64,000 nucleotides of DNA from Pyricularia pennisetigena (lineage: Eukaryota > Ascomycota > Sordariomycetes > Magnaporthales > Pyriculariaceae), in NCBI RefSeq assembly GCF_004337985.1, contig NW_021940926.1:186001-250000 (forward strand). The letters are read 5' to 3'. The stretch's first letter is position 1, and the number at the start of each line of letters is the position of its first letter. The notes beneath the pieces are model-generated. The model worked only from the letters and a program-made list of their open reading frames with translations, was not told the origin of the DNA and did no database searches. Both the position numbers and the translations under genes were made by a program. Shown here one piece after another: positions 37,342 to 50,133 of the stretch.

Positions 37342-37402
37342 CGACTCCTTTGCTCGGCTCCTTGGTCGACTCCTTTGCTTGACTCCTTTGCTCCACTCCT
37401 CC
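37342..37402. repeat. Short degenerate tandem repeat
   Basis: Four to five copies of a ~13-bp unit, consensus CGACTCCTTTGCT, some truncated. Low-complexity pyrimidine-rich strand. Confidence 0.6.
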
Positions 37403-39389
37403 CAACAATTTGTGGCACCGACTTACGGCAATCGGCGTTCGACGCTTTTATGGATTGGATGCAAAAAGTGGCAACCGGTTAAGTCAGCTTCTGGTGCTGG
37501 CTAAACTGATACAAAGCAAGCGTGTTTAGGCCCTTTACAAAGGTATGGTTCCGTCGCTCTGCTTTTGCGAAGCCTGCCACCGTGGATAGTGGAAGCTGTG
37601 GTTGAGGACGAGGACATGTTACCAGTTGCTGGATATGCTCTATTGGGACAGGGGTTTACTTGGCTGGTTATGTTTGGAGGGCGACTAGCTAGTTTGTTTG
37701 ATACGTGAGTACACAGCAGATCAAAGAGTATCAGGTGCGAGATGGTCGCTTTATATAATGCGCTACGAGGCTTGTTTCCAAGCTGCACTGCATGCTTTAA
37801 TACAGACTGTTACCTGATTCAACACCGATCGTCTCCATTATGACTTCGTGCCCATTCATCCGCCTCGAAACTCACCTTGACCTATATACAAGCTTTATAT
37901 AATGTTGACGCAGGGTATAACGCTTAGTGGCTTAATACTGCTGCAGCTCCAGTTTAAGAGCTTTGTTTGGTGTTGGTGATGCTTTGTTTTCCCGTGGGCC
38001 GCGTTCCGCGTTCCAAAAGGGCTGGGGATACCGTGTCCTCCGCGCCATGGCGTGGTATTATGCGACAGTAGAACGCTTGATTGGCACCAGGTCCTGGCTC
38101 ATCTGATATCGATTGAGCCCTGGGCACTTTAGATTTAGGAATATGATAATATGTGGGACTGTAAAGGGCATAATGCATGCCAACGGCTACAACTCGGAAA
38201 CAAATACAAAGACATACAATACCATAAAGAGAGGAAAGAGCACGTTTTCAAAAAGAAAGTAACCTCCAAGCTGATTTAAAAAGACAGAGCCGAAAGATTG
38301 AACAGCAGATGTGTTTGCACAAAGGCCATTTTGAGCAGCCGTTCAAGACGGCGTGCCCAATACGTTGTATAATAGGCTATGTGGCCCAGGCATTCCAAAG
38401 TCTATAGCTTTGCGGAACAAAACATCAGCCATGCATGGCTGCGGCAAAGGGTAGATGTCGCAGGTGACCTTTGGCGTGGTACGGTGTCAGGAATAAACAT
38501 GTTATTGTTCGCTTTTTATCACCATATATTTATTAAGGTATGTCACCCGGCATATATCATGATCTGTTTCGAACCGGTGATAAAAATGCAAGGTAAAATA
38601 TTGCCTGCCATTTGAAGACGAAGATTTGACACCAACAATCATTTGTGTTTTCGACGATATTTGTACACTCTCCTCATCACACTGCCAAACTTGCCGTCCT
38701 CCAGGGCAACTGGTGATTTGAGCTCAAGTGAGGTGCGCAGTCTCCCCACCTCGGCTGCTAGAAATGGCGCATTTCGCATGAGCAAACAGGTCTTTTACAA
38801 TTACAATACGTTTTTCCCCAAAACGAAATTGTTCTAACATCGTCTCGGTAGGGTCAGGGATGTGGGAAGAGCTTAAAAGGATAAACTTGGGGTTCGCAAC
38901 AAAGATGGTCAATGGGCCTACTAAACTGGAGACAACGGCGGTAATGGTGTCGGTGATGAATTGGCAATGAAGCTGGCAGTGGTGCTTATATTAGTGTAGG
39001 GTTGAACAAGTCAATGCGTGCCCCTTTTTATCCATGCCTCCTTGATTGCGGAACAGCGTAACAATAACAGGCTGAACTTTGCGGCGGCGCTGCCGGGCAG
39101 GGCCAAGATTATTACCAGCACGGCGCAAAACGGCCTGGTGTCGGCGTCTTCCGCGCCGCCTTGCCGGAGCGGCTGCGCACCGAGACTGTCAGTGAATCGA
39201 GGCCAGCCCGGAAGTGTCACGACGGCAATGCGAACTGCCATCGCCTCTTACCTACTAACATTGAGGGCCTGGATGATTTGTCAGGCCTAAGGGCTAAAGT
39301 CTAATATAAAATTCCTCTAAGTGACTTTAATTTTGGGTGAGAAGTGGTTTTGCAAATTTTGACTCGGGGCAATTTACAATTAGGTTAAA

Positions 39390-39886
39390 ATGGTTAGCAG
39401 TAACAAGGTAGAAATATCGTTTTACCTTTCGGGGGTGTCAAATCTGGAAAAGTTATGCCAGGAACTCCTTGCTCCCTTGCTTGCCGCTCCCTTTCCTCTT
39501 GGGCCCGACAAATCACTAATAGCCCAAATGCCAGACTCTTTTCCATGGAGGTCTAGGAACAACTTTGGAAGGCATTACCACGACCTATTGGCATGTCGCA
39601 ATCACTCCTCGGCAACTGCTTTTCACTGCGAAAATGTCGGGTTTCGTTCTCTCAGCATTACGCTGTACGGCCGCAAAATATGGATCATGATCGACACCGA
39701 GGACACAAGGCTCTTGAGAAATACGCGGCTGGGCGTGACAACATCAAACAAAAAGCCAAATGCGATCAATGGGTCCGTTACCTCGGCTTATTTATACCCC
39801 CCAGCTCATTGAGGGTGGCAGGCATCAGGTTCAAAACCGTTGTCGCCTGCCCTGATGATTTGGTCGTCACCAAACCGAGGCAATAA
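39390..39886 (+). pseudogene. Possible frameshifted JmjC/cupin-like protein
   Basis: Frame 39390-39812 contains TAFHCENVGFRSLSITLYGR followed by KIWIMI. This resembles the first iron-ligand region of fungal JmjC/cupin-8 proteins, HxD/E followed by a strand and a GxKxW motif. The downstream match lies in the next frame (39593-39886): LGLFIPPS, then FKTVVACPDDLVV, resembling the MPPGTPH...EDSLAVGG part of the same fold, but with the second His ligand missing. A shift between about 39700 and 39760 would join them. If real, this is a dead gene. The similarity is from memory of the fold and is weak. Confidence 0.3.
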
Positions 39887-40188
39887 CGTTTCGTGATTAA
39901 CCTGGGCCTTACATTTGCCGTTGCCATTAACCATGCGTTGAAGCAAAATAGCACGTTCGACCACCCCGCAAGGTGTGCCCAGAATGCGGCCTCTCCAGCT
40001 ACGCCACGTGTGACGACCTGTGATTTGAACGGCTCGAAGCTCCAAATAAGGAAAACCACAGGGTCCACAAAGACCGACAGTTGACTCCAGCAGTAACAAG
40101 AGACACAAAACAGCTCGAGGACTGAACGAGTCCACGTCAGCGCAAAGCAGGCGGATGCAAAACAACGGGCCAAATTTTACTGCAAACA

Positions 40189-40494
40189 ATGAACAAGCTG
40201 GTCAAGACCTTTGACGGCCATGATGCGGACCAAGATGATCAAGAAGCGGACAAAAATGACCAAGAAGCGGACAAAGATGATCCAATCAATAACAAAAACA
40301 GCAGCAAAGATGGCGATACGCTTGCGCGAACCACCAAGTTTGGTAGGATCTTTGACCATGACTTCAGAGATCTTTTCCTGTTTATCACGCTTAAAGTAGG
40401 GATTCGAAATGGTGCAACCTTTCGAGGCTACCAACGCGTGAGGACTACTGGGCAAATTAACCTGTTACGGAAGAACCCAGAACCCTCATCCTGA
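40189..40494 (+). CDS. Small ORF with acidic repeat, unknown
   Basis: 101 codons starting MNKLVKTF, with a tandem acidic segment DQDDQEADKNDQEADKDD at residues about 14-31 encoded by a 21-bp repeat, then a mixed C-terminal half. The opposite strand (40455-40177) also has a 92-codon frame, strongly hydrophobic over the same repeat. At most one is real, and I cannot choose. Confidence 0.15.
   Translation: MNKLVKTFDGHDADQDDQEADKNDQEADKDDPINNKNSSKDGDTLARTTKFGRIFDHDFRDLFLFITLKVGIRNGATFRGYQRVRTTGQINLLRKNPEPSS
40237..40278. repeat. 21-bp tandem repeat, two copies
   Basis: GAYCAAGAAGCGGACAAARAT twice in a row, in frame with the small plus-strand ORF. Confidence 0.7.
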
Positions 40495-42860
40495 AGTCAG
40501 GAACCCAGGGCTGGAAACACCGTGTTCAATCGGCTCGGATTTTATTAATGCATTCTTTAGTCCTCCGGGACACCTTGCGTCTTTCGATAATAAACCTCTT
40601 CAAGCTGTATATTAGACAAGATGCGGCGCCAGGAGCCGCCGCGGCTGGGTGATTGAGGTGTACATGGTGTGCAATAAGCAAGTCAGCAACAGGGGTTTAG
40701 ACAATATATAGTTATATATTCTGCTCAAAACCTCGCACTGCCGGTCATGCTTTTTGTTCTCGTCTATGGTGCCTATTCTTCCCAAATTGGACACGAATTT
40801 GGAAAGTGCGAACAAGACATGAGAAATTTGTACGCTTCCTCTTGGTAGTTTTGTTTTGGAATGGGAATGGGCCCCGTTTCGAAGCGTGGTGGTTTTGTCG
40901 CGTACAGTAGGCCCCGGTAGGCTCCACGCCGTCCATGAGGTGACGATGCTCAAAAACTCCCGAATGTCCTTGCCCGATTCCACTTGCGTTATTCCGGCCA
41001 GGCCACGCGTGCACTTTTCTTTTGATGTTCTGACGTACATTAATCATTCCAACACCGCCGCATCCGACAATTAATTCACTACCTGTAACCATCTCCTTTC
41101 AAAAAAAAACTTGGTGGGACTGTAAATTAAAATAGGGAATTTGGCCCGAGTTTCAACAATATAGGCAACGCTCGCTTGCACATTTGTGAAAGCCTAGGCA
41201 AACTGCCTCTACTTTGGCCCGGTATTGCTTGGCCGTCCACCAACGAGCGTAGCACAACAGTTGGTCAAGGCGAGGACAGGTTGACATGCCTGCGCTGAAA
41301 TGTGTTGCCTGAGGTTATAGTATAAGGAAATTGATTGTCCAGCAAGACGCGCAGCAAAGTCGTCAGCAAGAGTAAAGATATGGGTGGGTGGCATGTTGGA
41401 ACGATGTTATAAACAGCAGTTGCGAGTTCCCAAGCGGCTTTACATTGGACTTTTGACCAGAGATGACAAAGTACAAACATGGGCTGGGCCGGTTCAAAAT
41501 TTTCCATTACTAAACCGCTGCAGCTGAGCCCATGGCTTCTTTACACTGGGAGCATCCACCTCTTACTTACTTTCGATGTGATTAATTTTAATGCCGCATT
41601 TTGTGGATCGGATGCACTCCGAGGGGGTTTCCAGGGAGGTTGGTATCGAATCGATCTCAAACGGCGCTCGTGGCTTTCGAGGCTGGCATGCTGCCGTTGT
41701 TGCTAATATTCTGGCCGGATAAAGGAGGTTCTATATTATACGCATGCCTGGATGCTTCGACTTTTTCAAAGGCGTCGTGGTCGGTTGGTGTGCAGAGCCG
41801 CGGGCCTATGGACAAACCCTTCCTTTCACCCGGGGTTAACCGTGGCGCTCCAGCGACAGGTCAAACTCCCTCTTTCCACTTTATATCATCCAAAGGATTG
41901 GGGCCGGTCAAGCTCAGAGGCTTTGTATAGTTTTTGTCAAGCAGGGTTTCAAACATATAATGGTGTGCGGCCCGCACCGGGGAGCAGTCGAATGTTTGAC
42001 AAGTGGATGATGGAGCTCTTTATCAAATTTATAACAGTACAAAAATGATGTGATTCCCTCGTCAAACCTATAATTATCAACCCAACCCCACCAACGACCT
42101 CTGCCTTTCGAAATTCGACCACAACACTGTCGAAACACTGGTTGTATGGTGTAAATATAAACGATCGACGTCGGTCAGCAGCACTTTGTCCTTCCTAACG
42201 CTGTCCAGCTTTCAAAATGCCCGGTCGTCGGACAGTCGTCAAAAATGAATTGGAATGTTAGTATCGCAATGGTGTATGTCGACTGCGATTGCCTTGTCCA
42301 GTAGGTGGTGCGGATCTGCATCTCTATGCACCAAGGCCAATTCCCCTGACCCGGGATCTGTGAAAAGACCTAATCAACGTGCATTGAAGTTTTGCGTTCA
42401 TCATATCTCACGGCTGACTTGATCAGGACGCCCGACTCGCATCCTCCATTCTTCCAACCTTGTCGCCGGTATGCCTTGCTTAAAACAAGATGGCCGAAAC
42501 CGATAACTGGTGTGCGGGCGACGGAGATGTCGGCAGATGGGTGTCGATACGGTTTTGGATGCGGCTGCTGATGGGGTTGGCCTGCTCCAGTTGCGGATTG
42601 AACCAACGCAAATAAGGCATTTTATTATAAAACACCCTGGAGATGGCAAAGTATCGGAAGAGACCTTGGTTAAAACCTTGAGCAAGGACGCCGGGTGTTT
42701 TTGCAACGACCAAAGTTTGGACGCCAGCATGGCCACAAAGGCCGCCGGGCCGGGCTTCACGGCAACCGAATTTCGGTTTGTAAACAAGGAGAATAACCTT
42801 TTTCTGTTTTGTTTTTGAGATATTTACTTTCGTCGTGAGAGCCCTGGTCATGCTTCAAAT

Positions 42861-43492
42861 ATGATCATTATCGAATCTCGCGCTTCTATCGTCGGCACCA
42901 ATGTCAGTAACTCGTTTCAAACTGCCCTGGAAGAGATTCGACAGCAGATGCAAAAGCAGAGGATCATAACAAGAATGATTTCATGCCGAAAAAAATGCAT
43001 TTTGGCCTGCCTGCTCGGTTCCAGCGACCGACGCCCTTGTCCACGCGAAAAACAGCACAGCTTAATCTTTTCAGTCTTACAGCAGCCACGTCATCGGAAC
43101 AATATAGGTGTCGCAGTGGAAACCATGGCGAATATGGACCTCGGCGTCAGGCCACCTGCTTTGAACACAGGAGGGCCTCGGCTCTTTCTTGGTGTCGACC
43201 ATTCAACCAGCCCAACCTCCCAAATTCTAATCAGTTCGGCCTCCTTATCGTGGGCTTTGTTGCAACCACAGGACAGCTGGGCTATAACGCTCCTTCTGGC
43301 ATATACGATCAAACGTCATTCGGTCGGACCAGAGAACCCAAAAGGGTAGCGGTGAAAGGCGCTGTGGAGCAGGTCCTTCTTTACAACGCCCATAATGCAA
43401 AGGCGCCAATCTGCCGTCGACATCGTCGAGTCCATTATGTGGCCTCCTTAAGGACTGGAGCACTGGAGGGGTGGGATGGAAGCGGGAAATAA
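42861..43492 (+). other. Overlapping ORFs, unknown
   Basis: Two plus frames overlap: 42861-43349 (162 codons) and 42983-43492 (169 codons), with a minus frame at 43535-43245. None shows a recognisable motif, membrane segment or signal peptide. Conflicting frames of equal length argue against simple coding. Listed because open-frame density is higher here than elsewhere in the island. Confidence 0.15.
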
Positions 43493-43828
43493 ACTGCAAA
43501 AATGTGTCGGCAAAATCCAGCAAAATATTGACCAAAGCAAAACCTATGTAGAAAGCAATTGGTTAGGCCGGCTAAAGGCTATATAAACCGAGACGTTGTG
43601 CATTAATAGGGATTATGATTTTGAGCAAAAGCTGGCCGGAAATCTAGTTTCATAAACTGCGCTTCGTTTCGAATTTCCATTCAGCAAGGAGCATATGGCA
43701 TCGTCGGCTCGGTTATATGCTTTATTTCTATATGGGCGTCCACGAGGCTTGCATTGGCATTACTTTTTCTCGCACGACTTTTGTCAGCCGTGTTAAAAAA
43801 AACCCAAAAAGCCGGGACACAAGGGAAG

Positions 43829-43890
43829 CCTCTTATCCAAGCTCACTGTCTGCATCTTGCCTCTTATCCAAGCTCACTGCCTGCATCTTG
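43829..43890. repeat. 31-bp tandem duplication
   Basis: Two adjacent 31-bp units beginning CCTCTTATCCAAGCTCACTG differ at one base. Confidence 0.85.
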
Positions 43891-44094
43891 CCTTCTCCCC
43901 GTATCTGGGTGTCCCAGCGGTCCCGGGAGCAAAACTGTTCGGTTTTATCACGAGGTATTACCGGAGGGTGGGAGCCTCGGTTGGAAACAATAACAAAGCC
44001 AATTTCGATGTTAGAGAACACGTGTACTATACGCCGCAAACCAAGGCAGGCGGAAGGGCAAGAGCACTCGAATTCGGAACGCACCAAGAATCGA

Positions 44095-44139
44095 GACGCA
44101 CAAGACGCACAAGACGCACAAGACGCACAAGACGCACGA
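44095..44139. repeat. 9-bp tandem repeat, five copies
   Basis: GACGCACAA repeated exactly four times, with a fifth copy changed at one base. All reading frames across it stay open, which creates spurious Arg/Thr or Asp/Ala repeats. Confidence 0.9.
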
Positions 44140-44859
44140 AATAGTAGCCGAAATACTTTCGTCCTATCCAAACATGCCAGTATGGGGATGGGAAATTAGG
44201 TCCTATGCACACCTGCAGAGAAAGGACTGCGTGCGGACGATCGTAAGGGTTTGAAGGCGACATGCGAGCCATCAGGACGATCGCATCGAACGGCAGGTTT
44301 GAGAGGGGCCGTATATCGACACGGCGTTGTACGATTGCGACGCAGTGGTGTTTGCGGATATAAAAGTCCCGGACAGGGCGCTCGAGCCGGAGCATTATTG
44401 CTGCTTCCCGGTACTGGGGAACCCTTTCGTAGGTGGTCGACGGAAATTGCGGCGTCGTCAAGCCAGGATTTATCTTGGACAAGCAGGCCGTGGTGGGTAC
44501 CCAGCAATTCAGGGTGTGGTCGTGTCGGTGACAACCTGGTCCGAGACAAACTCAGGCTCGGACACGGGAAAGCCCTGTAAAGATATGCCAAAAGTGGTCG
44601 ATGATGTAACTGAACGTGTCTGCCACTATCGCCATGCTTAACACACCGGACAAGCCCGTATATACGCTCAGGTTCGATGACGAATATATAATCACGTACC
44701 TCTTGTACTCTTTGTTCGGGTCGTCCCTGTAAATGGACATCGTAACGACGACAAGGTCGAAATTACGTCGGGGCACGATAACAAAGCCTCGGATATCGAT
44801 TTGTAAAACAGCGTGCCGGACGTCTCGCCATTGACGAAACCTGCAATGCTATGGATTGG

Positions 44860-45720
44860 GTTATGTCGTACGGCACTGTGTATTTTACACTCCTGTTTGT
44901 CTCTAACAATTTCGTGTCCATATTAACATTATTGGGCCTCGTTCTACTTAACCTTTTGCAAATTTGACGCGGCCGTCCGCAACGGGCTTTAACACCGTCA
45001 GCTCGAATACGGCTCTTTTTGTTATATTTACATTTCCGCTCGTAATCGCGAAAGGTCCCGATTTTGACGACGCCGATAGCATGCTCCTCAGCACAAAAGG
45101 TCGACTGTGGGCTGCTGTTTCCTCAGCGTTCTAAATGGCGTTACGCATACCAGTCCTTCCACATTGCAACCAGGATTGTCGGGCTCGGATGTTATCTCGT
45201 ACAAGGGCGTGCCAGAATCGAATTTCTTTCACTTTTAAAGACGAATGTGCGTCCGTCACCGCATATCCGAACGAACAACCTTTACACCATCGGCTTTAAG
45301 CATGAGTTTCCCCGAATATGCCGATATGTCGCTCACGTCCACTACTGTATAGTCGAACCTCCGAGCTGCCGACATGACGTTATGTCCGCGCAGATCCTCG
45401 AATCGGCGTAAGTTGTTTCCTCAAGTGTTTCGAACTCAGTCCTGCGCCTCTGGAGCCTCGTGATAACCCTGGCTTTCGGGTTGATTACGAGGTTATACGA
45501 CAACTCGACCATGGCGGAATCGTATTCCGATCTTACGACCCGACGTGAATGGGGACTTATACGATACAACCAAAACGACACCTGGGGCGAGGTTCCGTTT
45601 TTGTCGAAGAATTCGGCCGTGTCTGTGTTTATGGAAGCGGTGACATTGCCAGGATACCGCTGCTGTGATTGGTTGCCTGGTATTCGTTCCATCCACCGGG
45701 GCCGTGGCTGGCCATGACTT
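44860..45720 (+). pseudogene. Possible decayed membrane-protein gene
   Basis: Three hydrophobic, protein-like pieces follow each other on one strand in different frames. About 44860-44967 contains TVYFTLLFVSNNFVSILTLL. The open frame 44952-45134 contains NTALFVIFTFPLVIAKGPDF. The open frame 45412-45717 begins with LWSLVITLAFGLITRLYDN. The pieces end at stops and none has a good ATG. A broken multi-span membrane protein fits, as would an intron-rich gene. The minus frame 45938-45342 (198 codons) overlaps the last piece. Confidence 0.2.
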
Positions 45721-45938
45721 TCCCAAAAGAGAAAACACCAGAAGATAGCCGCACGGGTTGGTTTTGAATGTAGTAGTGCTGTAATTACAGCGAGAGAAAT
45801 GGCGACATGAAATCCAGCAAAATGATATAAAAAGGTTAAAGGGGAACATGGAAAGTGGAAAGTGTGAAAAAAGAAAACAAAAGCCGCAGTTGATAAAGAA
45901 ATATTATGCCGCTTTTCCGTGGATAAATTATAGAGCAC
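45342..45938 (-). CDS. Hypothetical ORF at island edge, 198 codons
   Basis: The longest frame of the island. It starts at the boundary with the AT-rich block. Residues about 18-60 are hydrophobic (AAFVFFFHTFHF..., then FHVAISLAVITALL), and a polar C-terminal half follows. No known domain seen. It overlaps a plus-strand candidate, so only one is likely to be real. Confidence 0.2.
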   Translation of the reverse strand: MLYNLSTEKRHNISLSTAAFVFFFHTFHFPCSPLTFLYHFAGFHVAISLAVITALLHSKPTRAAIFWCFLFWESHGQPRPRWMERIPGNQSQQRYPGNVTASINTDTAEFFDKNGTSPQVSFWLYRISPHSRRVVRSEYDSAMVELSYNLVINPKARVITRLQRRRTEFETLEETTYADSRICADITSCRQLGGSTIQ

Positions 45939-45940
45939 AT

Positions 45941-48900
45941 TTGAACAAATAAAATATAAAATAAATAAATAGTTTTAAAATTAATAAACCGTTTTTGCCA
46001 CCATTGCTAAAAAGAATAACCCACCAACGTTTTAAATTTTTGTTAAAAAACGAAATCGATTTTAATTACGAAATAATTATCGACGTAGTATATTTAAATG
46101 GTAAACCAATATTTTGTATAATTGATACGAATACCGCAATTTAACTTTCACGTTTTTCACGCAATCTAAACGTTAAAAAACGTGGAAAACGTTTAAATAT
46201 TATTGGTTAAATACATTTTTAAAATTATCCGACGTTATTATCCACAATATAAACACCAATTTTGCATTTAACTAATTTAAAAACGAAACGAAATTGCTAA
46301 ATATGAAAGTTTAATAAACTTTTATAAAAACATATTGGTTAATTGGCAAAATTAGACGTTATAATAAATTGCTGCGGCGAATTTACGAAATTATAATTGC
46401 AAAATGCAAAAAATAGCTTTTGAATTTGCATCGCAAACAACCGTAAGAATAATTAACAATACGGCAAATTTACACGGTTTAATACCAAAATTATTAATAT
46501 TCGATATAATATTTAAAATTAATAACAACTTACCGCCCATAAAATATTAAATCGAACGTTTAAAAACAACTAACAAACCATAAATAAATTACGCAAAATG
46601 CAAACCAAACGGTAAATTAACGATACTATTAATACGCGCAACGGGCCTAATACGGGAAAAAAATTAAAATTTACCAAAAAAAGACGGTTGGACAAAACGA
46701 TTTAAAATTTTAACGGTTAACGATAACGCGGTAATAATTAAAACGGTAAACGGCCAATTAAAATTTAAGAATATTTGTATTCGGCCGTATTACAAATCGC
46801 CAAAATGATTAAATTAAATTAAAAAAACAATAGGCGGAACCGGAACCGGAAAACCCGGAATTATTTACGTATTTAAAACCGGCGCAATTAAAACAACGAA
46901 ATGAACCGCCAAAAATAGGCAATAAACAAAAAACCCCGGAAAATTACCCAAATCGAACCGGAAATTACCGTGGTAACGCAATTAAACGATAATTTTAAAA
47001 GCAAAATACCACGGCAAAATGCGCGCACCAAACGACTAAACGCGAAAATATTTCTAACTTAAAAAAACAATTGGTATGAAATATAACGATTAAATTAAAA
47101 TAAAACACAAGATTCTTGCGCCAAACGCACCATTCGAAAACCAATTTTGGGAAAATCGAATTCTTATTGGCCGCAAACATAATTAAACCAATATATTATT
47201 TACAATTATTTAATATTAAAATTTTGGGATTAAAATTGGTGTGAAAAATAAAAGGATTCTTTAACGCGCCATACGAAGAATTAGTATTGGTTGTTTAAAA
47301 TTACAACAATAACGGAAACAGCAGTTTATTTACGCAATCACCCACAATTATAAAATGCAATTAAAAATTTATATTAATATTTTTACTAAATTTAATCGCA
47401 AAAGCTTTTACGTTTACATTCCGAAATATTAACCAAACTTTCATATAAAATTCGACAACGCTGCAAAAATGTATTTTGCTGCGTATACCGCAAAAATAAA
47501 ATATAGATATGCAGTAAATATAATAATATATATATTAAACCATTGTATGGATTTGCAAAATTAAAATTGCATTAATATGCAACGTACCAATAATATTATA
47601 AAAATTATTTAAATTGCGTTCTAAACAATTATAATCCGTATTTTTTTTAATAAAAACCAGAATTCTTTTCGGCGTTATAAATATGCAAACAAACGATACG
47701 TTAAATTTGGAAAATTAAAATTTTATGGCAATAAAAAGTTTGAAACTTCCGAAAATCAAATTTAAAACAAAATTACAGAACAAATTTATACCGGAAAACG
47801 AGGATAGTTTTAAGGGAAACCGTATGGTGATAAAAAACGAGTTAATAAAGTTAACGTAAAGAAACAGGAAAGTTGATTCGAATTTATACACTTTAAACAA
47901 ACGAATTTAAAACATTAGTACTTTAGTTAAAAAGTGAAAACAGAATAAATCTTCTTTATACCAACCAAAAATAGCATACGACTTTGTTGCGGCGGTAAAA
48001 ATTAAAAAAACCGCAGAATAAAAAGTTCCAATGGTAAATCGAAAACGCAAATAAAAAATTAAATTACGTTAAATTAAATTTATATATAAACCAAATATAC
48101 GTGATTGTTAACGGACTATTCGCCAATATTAAGAAATAATTATCCCAATCGGTTATTTGATAATTTATGGCAACGGACGTTTAATAAATTACGGGACGAT
48201 ATTTGAAATTACCGGTAATATAATTTATTGGTTTTTTTTTATTCAATTCAAAAAAATAACCCTTATTAAACAAAGGCCAATATCAACGCAATTCATTTAA
48301 CACGCCGGATCTGAACACCCTTTACTACGCCACCATATATTATCCGCAACGGTACCATTACATTAGCGCGACGACACCGCGTGCGCGCGAATTGGCATTT
48401 CGCCGAATCCGGACAACGTTTTTATTTTCGGGTTCGGCCGCGGACCTATACGTTAACGTTAAAAAACGCCCCACCCCCCGCAAACGCACCCCGGTTCCGT
48501 TTTTTGGTATTTATTTTTTTACAATCCGCAATTATAAACCACCGCGCATAATTTGGAACGGTTCCGTATCGCCTTCGAAAATAGCGCCCCCAATTTTATA
48601 ATCGTTTTATTTTCCCGTTATCCCAATTTTACCCCGCGCAATCCCCGTTATTTTAATTTTTAATTTTATTTTAATTTTAACCGTTTTCGTTAATTGTTTT
48701 TTTTGCACGTTTAAACCGTTACCGGATAGTAAAATCCGGTGTTAAAATAACATAGGCAGCGCAACGCAAACGGAATTAATCCGCGATTCCGCCGTACCGG
48801 GTTTGTATCCGACCGAATTGGAACGGTTTTACCGGTAAAAATATCCTATAGGAATATTAGCTGGCCTTTAGCCCCCTAGCGTAATAATAAATAAAAAATA

Positions 48901-50133
48901 AAATAAAAATAGAAAAACAGTTGATAAAAACTTTGATAAATTTACGGTAATTATATAAGAATAGGGAAATAAATGAAATTTAATAAATATTTAGCAACGA
49001 TAATCCGGCAAACATTATAATAATATAAATATTAAATAGAATTTTGGGAAAATTGGTAAACCGGAATAAATTGAAAATACGTATTAAAATTAGGTAAAAC
49101 GTTTTCACAAAACGCCAAATTTACGAAAGTTGTAATCGCTATTACGGTATGCAAAACTACGGTATTTGTAACCTTTGTTACAATACGTAAATTACGAAAA
49201 TTTTAACCGTTGATACAAAATAAATATAATAGCGCACACGTAATTCAATTCGAATATTTAAAAGGTATGCAAAAGAATATTAATTGCGCCAAATATTACC
49301 GAAAGAACAAAACAAAACGAAAAAACATTCCAAATAAACAAACCAAACAACCTTTTTCTATTTTTCCCCCGTTTCATCGCAAATTTGAAAATAGACATAT
49401 TATTATTATTACCATTATTGGTGATGATGTTTAAATTAAGTCGACGTTAATTGGAAATATTCCACCGAAGCACATTAAACTATGTAAAAACTACCAACCG
49501 ACCCGCAATTTTACGTTCCGAAACAAATATATATTTTAAATTAATACTATTTTTATTACTATTGCCCGTATAATTCGCGATTAAAAATATAATTTCTATC
49601 GTGGTGCGTTAACGATTAAAAATTTAATAAACAATTAATTACACGAACAAATTGCACAAAGAATAAAGTAATTTATAACCGGACGTTTATACGAAATAGA
49701 ACGAAACGGGAATTTTTCGCCGCGTTTGCGCTTGCGAAGAATTATAATATTAACGTTATCGTCGTCGTAATTATGTTAACCGGAACCGAATTTTCGAACA
49801 CGTTTTTAGTAATTAAAAATACGCAAAAAATATTGCAGGTTTAAAAACGATCGAAAACTTTAAAACATTGCGAAAGATTAGCGACAAATTGAAACCAAAT
49901 TGTAAAAAAACGAAATAGAATTAAAATAAATATTTATATAACGATACAAAAATGCCCAAAAAATATTTAAAACAGCGGCGATTTTTGGGTTCGCTTGCAT
50001 TATTGTAATAGGCGTTATCAGCACCAAAGTTGAACTGTTTGCCAACCAAATACGAGCGCAGGCAACCAAAATACGGTACAAGGCAATTAATTTTAAATAC
50101 GATTAATTAAGAATATTTTATTCTTATTTATTT
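45941..50133 (+). mobile_element. Ty1/copia-like element (copy C2), RIP-degraded
   Basis: Plus-strand counterpart of C1. The integrase begins near 45970 with a ruined INRFCHHC motif and the core around 46060-46110. RT lies at about 47100-48000, and RNase H at about 48080-48262 is interrupted by a LINE fragment. Sequence equivalent to the C1 region downstream of RNase H resumes at about 48900 and runs to 50133. No open frames survive. The left end coincides with the end of the GC-balanced island. Confidence 0.7.
48263..48892 (-). mobile_element. LINE 5' UTR/ORF1 fragment nested in copia C2
   Basis: Reverse orientation; the LINE 5' motif lies at about 48870-48890, and the remainder matches 16000-16656 and 24138-24790. 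Copia sequence is missing around the insertion (equivalent to about 21200-21430 of C1), so this is an insertion with deletion. The plus frame 48392-48601 is antisense to ORF1. Confidence 0.7.

Larger units (their letters stand above)
32453..45940. other. GC-balanced island without a confident intact gene
   Basis: About 13.5 kb of roughly 45-50% GC, with normal CpA/TpG content, lies between RIPed blocks. It shows no similarity that I can see to the transposon families in this window. No open frame exceeds 198 codons, and the longest ones on opposite strands overlap each other. Genes with many small exons, long non-coding sequence or decayed genes are all possible. The most protein-like pieces and the local repeats are listed separately; the remainder (for example 33750-35250, 36640-39380, 40500-42850, 43500-44200) holds nothing I recognise. 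Confidence 0.6.
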
